A stretch of DNA of 62,426 bases from Gnetum montanum. Its lineage: Eukaryota; Streptophyta; Gnetopsida; Gnetales; Gnetaceae. The stretch covers positions 182,606 through 245,031 of the forward strand of contig MNCI01004505.1 of assembly GCA_015680685.1 (NCBI GenBank). Reading direction: 5' to 3'. The stretch's first letter is position 1. Every line of letters starts with the position of its first letter. A model generated the notes under the pieces. It saw only the letters and a program-made list of their open reading frames with translations, ran no database searches and was not told where the DNA came from. Made by a program: the position numbers and the translations under genes. Below, in pieces: positions 33,484 through 45,439 of this stretch.

Positions 33484-34449
33484 TGATGAGTAACAAGTAC
33501 CCCCTATGCTCTACCATATGAATCACAAGGATTCTCATGAAATTTGATCAAATTCTATGGATGGGACTAGTGTGGTATCTAGATTGTTAAGCATTGATCG
33601 CAAGTCATTATCTTCTCACTTCGACTAGTGATAGTTTTGTCACATATGGTTTAGTCTAGAGTGAGGCATATGATTATTGATGTTTTGTGATCCTTAAACT
33701 AATTAAATGATAATATAGAAATTAATTAATTAATATAATTAATAAAAAGAAGTTCTAAGCTAGCCTAAAGATGATGAGTACCCTTTCCTAGCTTGCCATA
33801 CACATCCTAAACTCACGTATTCACTAGTGGAATTATCAAGTATTATGCTACTATTAGGATTACCAAGAGAATACCTGTTTACACTCAAAATTGATTGTCC
33901 TCATTCCACCAATTGATTAGTATGCATGAAAATGTAAATATTAACTAAGTACATCAAAAGTAAGTTGAATTAAAAGTAAATCTATTCTAAGTCAGAGTGT
34001 TGCAATGGATAGGAATTAATCTCGATCTTAGTTCCATTTATAGAATGTATCTACGGATAATGCCACTTGAATAAGAAGTCATAAAATTGACTCAAATCCA
34101 CACTGTGGGCACTCACTAACTATTTTCTAGGATTACAAGAAAAAACTACAAGATTCTAGCTACATTGCTCACCAAATGATGCCAAATACACAACAGTTGC
34201 TCACATATTTATAGGAAAAAATAGGCATTGCATCGATAAAGATGCATTAACACATTTAGCTACATCAATGGGGATGCATCGATGAGGCTACATCAATGCA
34301 TTTAAGATGCATTTACCATTAATTCATCTATGCATTTTCATCCACACATATGTGTCAATGCATCTAAGATGCATCGACAGGGATGTGTCGACGAGGCTTT
34401 GTCGATGGGGATGCATCAACAAAGCTATCTAATATATCATATCTCATTA
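33484..34449 (-). repeat. C1 right LTR (5' LTR in sense direction)
   Basis: Plus strand TGATGAGTAACAAGTACCCC...to...CATATCTCATTA. It has the same order of blocks as the left LTR, including 28-bp U3 repeats (34,379-34,406 keeps TGTGTCGACGAGG with two CpG). Minus-strand TATA at 34,206. Confidence 0.75.
34206..34215 (-). promoter_or_regulatory. TATA box of C1 right LTR
   Basis: CCTATAAATA on the minus strand; drives leftward transcription toward the C1 gag. Confidence 0.65.
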
Positions 34450-36720
34450 GCATCTAAGTAAGTTGTGCATGCACAATAAGGTGTTTAGAAGACTTTGTTT
34501 GATAATGATTACATGTAGGCTATGTAGAATATTAAGAATGCAAATAAGAGTCACACACAAAGTTTAGTTAAGCCATATAAATGTTTGATTAGAACCAAGA
34601 GAAGAAAATTTATTAGGAAACAACAAGATTATTTTACTTGCACAATTAAAAAGGAACCTAGATATTTTTGACAGTGTTTTCATCATAAAGTCTCTTCATT
34701 ATTTAATTTTTCTTTTGAAGATGTTTGCTCATTTTACAATAAGCTATTTACAAGACAAGGTGATAATTCTACTACTATTGTATAGCAAGCAACTCTCCAA
34801 TTTACTCTTGAGGAAGTCACAAAGAGTATTAAAAGCTAGCATCAAGAAAAGCTAGAAATTCATATGATTTATGTGCACAATTATTAAAGTGGATAGGATC
34901 TACTATTCATAGAAAATTTTGGTACAAATTAAATTCAACAATGAAGCAAGGATTAAATCAACATTGGAAAATTAGTAAAGCTATATTGTTATATAAAAAG
35001 GAGAATAAAAATAATTTAGACAAATATCGAATGATCATTGTGAGTAATATTTTCCAAGTTGTTGGGAACTTTACTGGAAAAGAGAATCATTTCTTGGGCT
35101 AAACATACTACATTAGGACAAGATGTCAAGAAGGTTTCAGATAAAATCACTCTACTATTAATCACTTACTTACTCTTAGACACTACATGGGATTTCCAAA
35201 AAAAAAGTCTAATAAATTTTTTTTATTTGTTTTATTGATTTTGGAAAAGCATATGATTTAGTAATCTGTATAAAACTATGGTTGCTCTTGCATAAAATTG
35301 GCATCCCTTCAAATTTGATTGTAATAGCTTAACAATTTTATGAGGAAGTAATTATTAAAATTACAAAAAAAATTTAGATAAAAAATTTTAATTCTAGAAA
35401 AAAATTGAAGTTAAGCATGGCTATCCACTTTTTCCAACTCTCTTTAGCATCTTTATTGATGAAATGTAGGAATGGTTATGAAATGGGCAAGATAGTCATG
35501 TTATCAAAATCATATCCCAAGCAATGAATCTTCTTTTATATGTAGATGATGATACCTTAATTTTCACTACTATAGAAGGTATGCAAAATATGTTGCAAAT
35601 TTTTTAAAATTATTTTCATTCATCTTGTCTTCAAGTGAATGTAGATAAAACCAAATTGATGAACTAGGGAATAAGAAATAACTATTATAACATTCATTTT
35701 AGAGTTACTAATGCGCAAATAGGGGATTATTTTAAATAGTTGGGTCTTACTTATAAGAACAATTATATGTAGGGGAAGTGCATGAAAGAAAAAATAGTAA
35801 GAGATTTCAAGACTATGTATGCTTTCAAAAATAACTATAAGAATTTAGACCTTTGGACTTGAAGGTTAGAAATCAAATTTTTTAGACTATTATCTATCTT
35901 ATCATATTGTATGGATGTGTTGTTTAGGGACTTGGACTCAGTGCTAAACTTTGAAACAATATTGAAAGAGTAAAAAAAAAAAAATTATTCTCAATGAGTT
36001 AAAGGTGAACATGCAAATACCTTGCTCAATGTTATTATGTAAATGTTATTTATTCCCTCTAACACTAGAAGCCTTGTGCCAATTCATTACATACACTTAT
36101 AGCTTACATATCTTCATGCAAAAAAAACTCTCTAAAGTAGTTCTTAAAGATTCACAAGATTGCAGTTGGTATTTTTAGGGGATGCAATGGTTGAGAAAAT
36201 GAAATATCTCTTGGGAGGATGTAGAGTGAAATCCTAAGAATATTCACCAACTAATCAAGCAAAAGGTTTTAACAAAGTTGTGGACTAATGTGAAAGACAA
36301 GAGGTAATTTTATTTACACCACATTAGATCTAATAAGCTAGATGTAGAAGCTTACTATTTCTCAGCTACTATTACCATCAAGTGTTGAAATGTTATCAGA
36401 AAGCTTTTCTTAACTTCTCATCATGTTAGAATTGAAAGTAGAAGATGGATTCAACTCCTCCAAAAAGATCACATTTGTAGGTTGTGCATTTAAGAAGTCC
36501 TTAAAAATGAGTTACATGTGTTTCTTTCTCATGCTATGACTACCCATTTGAAACAACATTATAATATTATAGTAAAAAGCTTGTATGATTTGTTTTTTAT
36601 GTTTCCATTCATGCTTGATCAATTTTTAGAGTCTTTTTTTATTTTTCATGAAAATGTAATATTTTTCCAGTAGATCTAATGAATTTTCAAATGTAATAAA
36701 GCTTCATTTCATTAAAGATA
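34450..36720 (+). pseudogene. LINE 2 reverse transcriptase and C-terminal region, right of insertion C1 (broken)
   Basis: The linker resumes with TLQFTLEEVTKSIKKLASRK. RT follows with LLKWIGSTIHRKFWYKLNS, LNQHWKISKAILLYKKEN, STINHLLTLRHYMGF, FFICFIDFGKAYDLV and LWLLLHKIGIPSNLIVIA. Then come PLFPTLFSIFIDEM and the catalytic box NLLLYVDDDTLIFTT (YVDD), QVNVDKTKLMN and LGLTYKNNYM. A further region has RIESRRWIQLLQKDHICRLC and LKNELHVFLS, a possible zinc-binding end. The TLRH...CFIDF.KAYD and PTLF.I.IDE wording differs from the plant L1 of LINE 1 (GFPIEF, KxYDxxEW). Clade uncertain; a phylogeny is needed. Frame shifts and stops are frequent. 3' end near 36,700 (GTAATAAAGCTTC). Confidence 0.75.
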
Positions 36721-36734
36721 ACAATAATTTACAT

Positions 36735-37262
36735 TAAGATTTTTTATATATTTTTAGAAGGATGGAAAATATGCTTTTCCTACAGATATTTTTTAGAAAG
36801 ATGGTAGATATGTTTTCCCTTTTAATTCAAAAGTTACTTATGGGATTATTACAAAGAATAATTGTATTCATAAAAAATTCAATAAGGCCTAGAAAATACA
36901 ATTTTCATCACACTTTTCAATGAGAAAAATGAAGGATATTTGAAGAGCTCCTACATTTACTAAAATTCATATTTTTATGGTGCTTTATTCATCAAGGTCT
37001 TCCTATCAACACTTGTTTTAAACATATGTGAAATGTTTCTCCTCAATGTCATCCTTATAAAAGTAAAACTCATTTTCTCATGTTTTTTTTAATGGCATAT
37101 TGTATACCATGCTTGGAAATGGACATCCAAAATTTGTAACAACTTTTAATCAAGCATCAAAGATTTCATTCTTGGTGATCAACCTACTTTGTCTACTTCA
37201 TTTCTTTGCATATGGAATTATCTTTAGTTACTTATTCTCACTCTACTCGAAAGCTTTGGCAT
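36735..37262 (+). pseudogene. LINE 1 zinc-binding RT-associated tail, resumed after LINE 2
   Basis: Across frames: DGRYVFPFNSKVTYGI, RAPTFTKIHIFM, FIHQGLPINTCFKHM, NVSPQC, KSKTHFLM/HVFF and a following hydrophobic segment. Plant L1 proteins end with this zf-RVT domain (G-x-F-S-V, W-x-x-K-I-x-x-F-x-W, G-LPT, C-x-x-C, ETxxHxFxxC). The order continues logically from LINE 1 at 25.5 kb. It is cut at 37,262 by the LTR of element C2. Confidence 0.6.
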
Positions 37263-38125
37263 TGATGAGTGGTTGGGTATTCCAACACTTAATCATACAA
37301 GTCACAAGTATTCATGTGTGACCTAATCATGATTTTTGGATGGATAATGTAAGTATACTAGTAGTTAATGTTAAATTCATGATCATTGTCTTCCTACTTT
37401 AAGTTAGGAAGGTGCAAGTCATATGGTTTAACTCTTAGTGAGGTGTATGATATCATGATGTTGTTTGGCTTAAAATAAGACTAAGTGCCAACATGGTGAA
37501 CATAAATCTAAGTATGATGAAACTATAAAATCTATTCTATTCTATCAATGATAAGTATCCATTCCTAGTTTTTTGTACATATTTTTTACTCATGTAACTG
37601 GCACTTGAATTATTAAGTAATTTCACTACTAAGCTAATCAAGAAAATTCACTAATGGGTTACCAAATAGTTATACTTTACATTTGAAACCAATTTTACCT
37701 ATTCTATCTTACTAAAAGATATTGGAATGTAAAATAACTTAATGAAAATAAATGGTTGAAAGAAAGTAAACATTATAGAAAAGTAAAAGTTATGAAAAGT
37801 GAATTGATGCAATCATGAAAAGTAATCTTGATCTTTATTGCTAATCATGAATTTTTTCCAAGAAAAATCTACTCAAATAAAGACTTTGTACAGTTTTAGT
37901 TCGCCACACTATAGGCATTCAGTCTAGCTCTAAGTTATGAAAACAAATTATAATATTTTTACTAAGGGTTGGGTAAACGTTTCTATTTTGACATGATGTT
38001 GGATTGGTATTTATAGGCATGACCATGACCCACTACATTGCATATATGATGGTGTATCATAGATACAATATCATAGATACAATATCATAGATACAATATC
38101 ACAATTTAATAAAAAGGTTTTATAA
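37263..38125 (-). repeat. C2 left LTR (3' LTR in sense direction)
   Basis: Plus strand TGATGAGTGGTTGGGTATTCC... Shares with the C1 LTRs the order CATACAAGTCACAAGTATTC, GGTTTAACTCTTAGTGAGG[TC]GTATGAT and so on. TATA (minus) at 38,008. U3 contains three 14-bp repeats CATAGATACAATAT at about 38,058-38,099. The flank ACCCCCATAACTAAC reads as a purine tract on the minus strand. Confidence 0.7.
38008..38017 (-). promoter_or_regulatory. TATA box of C2 left LTR
   Basis: CCTATAAATA on the minus strand, matching the position in the C1 LTRs. Confidence 0.6.
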
Positions 38126-38689
38126 TACCCCCATAACTAACTAAAATCTCATCCTCAAGTTACAACACAAGGAGAATAGAGTCTTATAAAATTTATGGGA
38201 TTGTATACAGACTTCGATATTATGACTTATATACATGATTGACTCTACTATAAATGTCACATTGTGATTTGAGTGGTGTTTATAAAATCATCATGCATTG
38301 CATGATTGACACATATTATACAATCAAATCAAAACAAGATAAAACAAATATGCTCGATGTAGTCCTTTAGGTTCTAGGTAGTGGTAACTCCTTCATTAGC
38401 TTCTTTCCTTTATCATCAAGCTTCTAAAATTAATATCTATTGAGTAATGCCTAAAGCTTCTCCTCTTTAGATATTAGATCATGTAACATCTAGGAAAATT
38501 CAGAAATGTTTATTGAAGTTATTACTTTTCATGGACATGGAAACTATCAAAATATCTTATTAGATTTCACATACCAAACTACAGAATGTCTTATCTCATC
38601 TGTAAATGCTATGGTTATCTTTCTTAATTTTTAATAAGCAGTCAACCTTCTAACCAAGTTTGCTACTACATCTTTTTGGTCCTAGTAGC

Positions 38690-41600
38690 TAGCTTTTATC
38701 ACTTGGAGTTCATAGTTTTCTATGTGTAGCTTATGTTGTGCATCCTTTTTTTTCTACAAGCTCTTTCTCCTATAATGTATACACTACAGCCACTTGCTAC
38801 TCTAGTTCTATTCTAGGTCCATCTATTATTAACATGGCTAGATTAGCATATCAAAGATTTGCTAATCTCATGTACTCCATCAAATCTTTTATTTTTAGGT
38901 CGTTGTTCTGGATTTTGGCTTAATGTACATTAACAAGGCTATTCGAAATTGGCTATCAATTAAGGTGCTTACATTGTGATGGAATTGATCTTGGCTTTAG
39001 CCATCTAGATTTTCTTTTCATTGATATGCTTATACATGCCCACCTAATCTTTGAAGTGCTCCTTCAATCATTCATGCTTTTTAGTCTCATTTTTTCATGC
39101 ACTAATTTCAAGGATTGACTTTTGGCATATAACATGGACTTCTTCCATAGATAGGATTATGTTTTCTCTAGCTAATTTTTTAATGTTAAGGTTGATCTTG
39201 AAAAAAAGCTCTCATAGCTGATGAATACTTTCTTCTAGTACATTTTTCTATTTCTCAATGTTAGTCAACCTTATATTTTCAGTGGTAATTTTCTTATTTT
39301 CTTTTTCTAATGTAGTTAGGGCTTTAGTATGGTTGTAGGTTTGGGCATCTACCACTAAGATGGTTCATATTTCCTTTCTTTTTTCCATCTCCATTTGGAT
39401 GTATTTGGTCATCAATTGGTTCATTTGTTTAATTTAGAATTGTTCAAGTTGATTAAGCCCAATATACCATGTACGATCTTGCCTTTTCACTATCATCATG
39501 GAAAATTCTGCTTATAGCCTCTACACTTCATTTTCAGGATGTTGTGCTCTAGTCTTAGTCATTACTAGCCTATCCTTGGTTGAATTTAACATCAATTGTG
39601 CTACAATAATATCACTTGGGATATCAAAGAGATTCTACATTAATTGTCTAGTTTGTAGTAGTTCTTCCAATATCTCTTCATGATCTTCTGGGGTCATGGA
39701 TGTTTTGGCTATGGTTTTTACATATTTTTCTCTAGTGATATCCACTAGTGGTATAACAAGAACATTGAAATATTTCTTAATGTGATCTATAATACCTTTT
39801 TGCGATCCTTATTTATCCTTATTTTTCATAACCACTACTATGGCTCCTTCTCCCATTTCTAGCATTACCTAAAAGAATGCAACATTCCCAGATACTTGTT
39901 ATTCTTAGTCTTCATCTTGTCCTACTTATCATGAGATCTAACCACTTGTGCATCCTATTAATACTGTAGGCTTTCTTAGATTGTCTCTTACTCTATACAT
40001 ACTAGATACCTCTCTACTTCCCCACCTTATTGTGTAAGCAATTTGTTGCAAATGGCTCATTGAAGATCTATAATCTTACTATGCTGGAGGAGCACTTGAC
40101 CATTATCTACCAATAGCTAGTCTTGATTCACTAGGCCCTACTTACTCTACTCCTATGGCTAGAATTTTTCTTACTAGGGTAGATCTAGTTGCTCCTTCAA
40201 TGCCTATTGGCTTCTCCAGTTAATCTTTCTTTGGAGGCACTGGTTTTAAAATTTTAGCATATAAATCATTCTAGACCTTTTAGAGAACAACATTTGTGTA
40301 ACCTAGAATTTCTACTTGTTAGCATAGTACAGCATCCCTATTTTCAAATGATGCTATTGCATAACAAAGATGGTGCCTCTTCATAATAAGTGCTATCATT
40401 ATCGTAACAAGACTCGAAAGGGCATGTTGTAATTGAGACATGAAAGGATGCATTGTAATAACAAAAGTGTCTCTTGATGTGACCTTTAGGAGTTTGACCT
40501 AAGGCATTTATGCCTAGGCATAGAAGTCATGCTAGCATGAAGTGGCAAAGTCGTTAAAGGCAAGTCATGAATGCCAGGTGAAGCAAGATAGGAAGTAAAC
40601 TGTCCATTCCTTCTGGCTAGTTGTAGACCTAACTATGGTGGTAGTGTTGGATTGCCTCTAAGGAATAGATGTTGAAGGAAGAAAACCCTAAGGAACACCC
40701 TTAGAACATGATCTAGATACTGTATTCCATATCAATAAAGCATTCTTTTCTTTCTCTTTCTGCATTTCCTTATTATTTTCATTACGCATAATGTCAAATA
40801 TTGCATATTTTTAACGTTTAGTATATTGTCTTCTTATGCATAACATCTAATATAATGTATATTTTATGTTTTCCATGACATCTAAGAATGAGGTGTCACA
40901 CATAGTTTTCTGATAAGACAAGGAAAATATTAAAGTAAGCTTCCCTATCTTTTCCTCCTCAAATCTTCTTTGAATTTCCAAGAATAGAAAATGAGCTATG
41001 TTAAGTTAGAATTTTCTCATCAAAATGGTACTTCCTCTAGTGGTGTAGGTGGAAATTCTATTTAATCTTTTTGTTGGGAAGAGATTGTACATCCCAATCT
41101 TGAAATAAATCTTCTCAACTGTGGAAAATTTAGTGTATTCTTTTTTACTTGTTCCATAGATCCTTTGTAGCCATAACTTTCTTGCCTCTATTTCCAACCT
41201 TATAGAGATTTGAGAAATATTGGCTTTGATTTTTAGAACATCGAGTGCCTTAACTATTTCTTTGACTAAATATGGCATTATGATGCCCTCTATCTTTACT
41301 ATAGTATCATCCTACTTATTTTATTAAAATTGATACACTTCTCCTAGGCATCATTCTCCATTGCATGAGATTTTGGACCATAGAGAAGAGCCTTGGAGTT
41401 GTTCTTAGACTTCTATAAGAGCAAACTCCATGAATGATATGAAGTTTGGTTTCACTATGACAATGAACATGATAGACTTATCTTTGATTTCTTGGATACA
41501 TTCATTTAATAGTGTGAGACACTGTCCTTGCTCTTAAGCAAGTGGCACATTAGCTTCTACCTATGCAAATTTTCCTATCATAGGTGTTGACCATTGGATG

Positions 41601-41719
41601 CTATAGGATTAGGCCTCTTACTCTATGAGTGATGCCTATTCTCCAACTTATCCTCTTCCTTAGGGTCTCTTTCCCCTTTGTTGTGATCGTCCTTCTACTA
41701 CGGGCCTTTTAGGAGGCAT
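38690..41719 (-). pseudogene. Extra long reading frame of C2, coiled-coil rich, function unknown (broken)
   Basis: The minus strand has an ATG at 41,719 opening MPPKRPVVEGRSQQRGKRP, a basic start like many DNA/RNA-binding leader segments. The same general frame can be followed leftward for about 1,000 codons with scattered TAG and TAA stops and a few frame changes. An intact part is 41,278-41,006 (containing ALDVLKIKANISQISIRLEI). Between 40.0 and 38.9 kb the product is rich in E, K, Q, L and I with heptad spacing (KALTTLEKENKKITTENIRL; MTKYIQMEMEKRKEI). No protease, RT or integrase motif and no clear membrane segment are visible. It lies between pol and the 3' LTR, where Athila elements carry an additional gene, but I see no specific similarity to that gene. 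Confidence 0.5.
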
Positions 41720-43979
41720 CTGTAACCATAAAGAATTTTTTAAAGATCATCTAAGGATTTTATAAAAATCTCTAACTATTCATAACATTTTCTCAAGTTC
41801 CTAGGTTTGATTAAAATTAATCATTATTATTACTCTTTAGTGATTATTGAGATTGTAGAGTTAGAAAAAATTTATAAAAATCCTTAATTGTAGAATAATT
41901 TTATGTTTAATAACTTGACACAATTGATAATTTCTTGTTAATCATGTGTTTGAATGGCTAATTGGATATATTCTTAAGTTTATTGGCCTTTATTAGTTTA
42001 AAATTTAAGTATTTCTTATTGTTCTTATCCTTTCTTGGTTCTTCCAGACCTTAAAAAATTTCAATGCAATTCATACAACTATGCACAATACTCTCCCCCA
42101 CAACTAATTTGGTCACTCCATGAATGAAAAGAAATGAAAATGACTCAAATTACAATTACAATGAGGAAGACATAGTTGTTGGCAGCTTGGAGGTTAGAAA
42201 AACATCATGAACTTCCTAGGCATTTAAATGAGAGAATGAAAAAAAATTCTAACTCTTTGCACATATATATAGTTTTTATGAGTGTGACATTATAGATACG
42301 ACATCATTGATGTGATATCGTAGGGGTTGATACATCATATCTATAATGTTACCATGAAAATTTTCAATATTTTGTGTGATTTTTGATGAAAAATTAAATA
42401 AATTGGATAGTCTGGAAGGTATAGAAATGGTCTAAAGAATTCCTAATCAAACATGATTCTTAGAATGCAACAATTTGTTGTCCAAAAGTATATGAAGGAA
42501 GGAGTTTAGGTAAGGTAAGTTGATTAAGCTTTTATAGGAGATGGCTGATCAAAATTGCTAAATATATGATCAAAGATAGTCTATAGGAAATATAACAATG
42601 ATCATATGAGTATTCTAGAGGCCCAAGTTAATGTGGAATTGATCATTACATATGAAGCACAAGAGTTATAGAAGTGAGTCCTCCCCAAGGTAGGCTCCAA
42701 CCTTTAGTACCCTTGTATAACCATGCCTACAAGTGTTCGTAGGCACTCAAGGAGTTGAATGTAAAACATACCTATCTTCCAAGATGCATATGATAGTATT
42801 TTCTTCATAATAAAATCACACTATATTATACAAAACCATTAAATTATATATAATAGTGAGATGGAATGCAAGTAGTAGGGATTGTAGAAAATGGAACATG
42901 AGGTGTCTTCCCATAGGTATAATAAATTCTATGTGTGATGCATGGTTAAAATGATCATTAGTCCTTCCATCCAAGGTCCAAAACCATATTACTTACTAAT
43001 GACATGACATTGTATCATCTCAAGAATAGAAACCACAAGGGCATCACAATTGCAAGGAATATTAACACTTGGTAATGAAGTTCAAGGAAGTAGTTTATTA
43101 ATGACACACTTTATTTTAAAGGGGACTTGGCCATTGAATAGAGAAGTGTCTTCAGGCATGGCTAACATGTCTTTCTAGCTCCATAACCAATTTGAGTCCA
43201 GGAAACCTTAAAATTTGTAAGAGTCACTTACCTTCAAGCATGAGTACAATGTCTTTCTAGTGGAACACTTAGAAATTTTTATTCTATGTATTTATTATGT
43301 CATTACTATGTCAAACTTACCAAATGACTACCTTTAAACATGGGGAACATGTTTTTCTAGTGACATGATAATGTAGCACTTATTTTAGACATACTTTCAT
43401 TTTTGTTAAAACTCAAGTGAATAATACAACTTAACATCAAGATAAGACTTATAGTAGTACTCTTAGAAAATCAAAAAATATCCTTTATGTCACATCCTTT
43501 TCATTCCCACTTAGTTCTCTTTTCTATCCAGGAATAGTGATCAAAATTTTATTTTAGTTTTATTGTAAAAAAGAATGCCATTATGTCCATGGTAAGAATC
43601 ACTTATTTTTGGAAATAACTAGGTGGACGGTATGATCTCACTGCATATATAATCAATATTTAATGATTTGATAACATAGGATGAAATTCTTATTATTTTG
43701 GCTACATCTTAATTTATTCCTTTACACTTTATTATAAAAATCAACAAAAATAAGTACATGAAAGATAGGAAGAATCATGGAAAATGGTATGATTAGAAAA
43801 ACGTACGAAGAATTTGAAAGATATTAAAGAATGAAAAGTTATTGAGAAATGGAAAAAGTATAAAGGAATGGAAAAGATATCAAGGAATGTAAAAAAGTGT
43901 TAAGAAATAGGAAAAATATAACAAAAATCTAAAAATAGGATTGGTGCCTAAGTGTCAAACATAACACCCCTTGACTATC
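41720..43979. other. Non-coding spacer of C2 with inverted repeat and ~85-bp repeats
   Basis: No gene. A perfect 12-bp inverted repeat, ACATTATAGATA at 42,287 and TATCTATAATGT at 42,338, encloses GATATC-containing sequence. From about 43,150 to 43,365 three degenerate units share TTCA[GA]GCATG...ACATGT[CT]TTTCTAGT. The block 42,640-43,970 parallels the C1 spacer. Confidence 0.6.
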
Positions 43980-45250
43980 ATTAAGAATGAAAATCTGGAA
44001 GATTGAATGAGTGGTAAATGATCTGGTATACAAGGTAGAATTCTTGGAGGAGTAAGAAAAGTCATGAAATGGTTTTACCTATTGAATATTAGTAAGAATA
44101 AGCTTTTGTGGGTTTTTTGAATCATAAATTTACATGGTGCCAGATTGATATGTATCATGGACAACATAAGATCCCTCCCATAGAGTTTGATACTTATTCT
44201 TTTATAGAACATGATTGGGGTTATAGTAAAGGACTTTATTGTCACGCTTGATGAATACTTGTCTTCCTGTAACATCACATCTATATTTGGAGTACTTCTT
44301 GCAGAATTCATTACTCATTTGAGCTACTAACTGATTTTCATCTAAGGGATTTAGATTCCTTAAGCATTATTTTTTAGCTAAGTTTAGATCTAGGTCAAGG
44401 GTACTAGCAGTTACAAGGGTATTGAGCACTGCTTGGATTGGCAAAGTAGGAAATCTTCCGTAAACTAACTTGTATGATGAATATCCTACATGAAGTTTCC
44501 TGGTTTCTCTATATGCCTATAGAGCATCATTAAGTTTAATGCCCCGGTCCTTCCTATAATAACTAATAGTTCTATTTAATATTTTGGTGATTTTTGTATT
44601 AGTCACTGCAACTTGATCATTCACTTGGAAGTGATAAGATGTAGTTAATTTATGATTGATCCCAAGTTGTTGCATTAGCTTCTTAAATGTAGCTCCTATA
44701 AATTAGGTTCTACTATCTAATATTAGCATGCATGGTACTCCAAATCTATTCATAACATGTTTTTGAAAGAACTTGGCAAATGTTGTGGCCATGGAAACTT
44801 ACTTCTATCCACTTTGTACAATAATCAATAGTAACTATACTATAGGACTTTCAATTTTACATGGACATGTTGGGTCCCATAAAGTTAATTCTTCAAATTT
44901 CCAAAAGTTCCAATGGTTGTGTCCACTATTGTTGTCCTTCATTTCTGACCATCAGTCTTTCGTCTCTTTGGCATCTCTCACAAAGTTATGTAAACTTATA
45001 TGCATCTCTAAATATGATAAGCTAGAAGTAGCCTTCAATCATCAATTTTATCATTGTTCAACATCCTGCATAGTGGCCACTACATGAACCTTCATGCATA
45101 TCTTGTAAGACTCTTTGTTGATTTTCTTCTAGAACACACCATCTTATCAACCCATCAACACATATTTTTTAAAGGATTCCATTAATTTCCATATACTATT
45201 TTACCCTATGGAGAAACTATTCCTTATTTTTTTTATTTCATTCAATAGGA
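43980..45250 (-). pseudogene. pol: Integrase of C2 (broken)
   Basis: Read right to left: FGVPCMLILDSRT (catalytic core, normally SDxGT), FKKLMQQLGINHKLTTSYHF, QVNDQVAVTNTKITKIL (the HPQxNGQVE box, glutamate now alanine), RKDRGIKLNDAL, AYRETRKLHVGYSSYKLVYG and PTLPIQAVLNTL. Then comes the C-terminal part DNKVLYYNPNHVL, KYQTLWEGSYVVHDTYQSGT and NIQVKPFHD after one stop. The order is that of a gypsy integrase of the Tat/Athila group. The N-terminal zinc region at 44.9-45.25 kb is poorly preserved. Changes in catalytic positions and many stops rule out function. Confidence 0.8.
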
Positions 45251-45439
45251 AGTTCTTGTGTAGTAAGATATGTCATGTAATTAGTAATCAGTGACTTCAC
45301 TATTGAATCTACAAACATTGATGTCTTTGTAAATAAAGTCTCATCGAGAAATTGGTCTTACAGTGGTTCTTCATTTTCCTAAGGTTCCCATTTTAATCTT
45401 GATAGGTGATCAGCTACAACATTTTCATTTTTCTTCTTG

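Larger units (their letters stand above)
27510..34449 (-). mobile_element. Element C1: minus-strand LTR retrotransposon with gag but no pol
   Basis: Two direct copies of an LTR (27,510-28,568 and 33,484-34,449) share long near-identical runs (for example GGGACTAGTGTGGTATCTAG, GAGGCATATGATTATTGATG). Both hold a TATA box on the minus strand. The interior has a minus-strand gag-like protein next to the right LTR and a primer site beside that LTR, so the sense direction is right to left. No RT, RNase H or integrase is present in the ~2.9 kb left for them, so C1 is a deletion or non-autonomous derivative. It sits inside LINE 2. The flanking five bases (ACAAG and GCATC) do not match, so the target duplication has decayed or an end is misplaced. 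Confidence 0.8.

Noticed and set aside
44773-45087. Plus-strand 104-codon frame
   Set aside because: Antisense to the C2 integrase region with no motif of its own.
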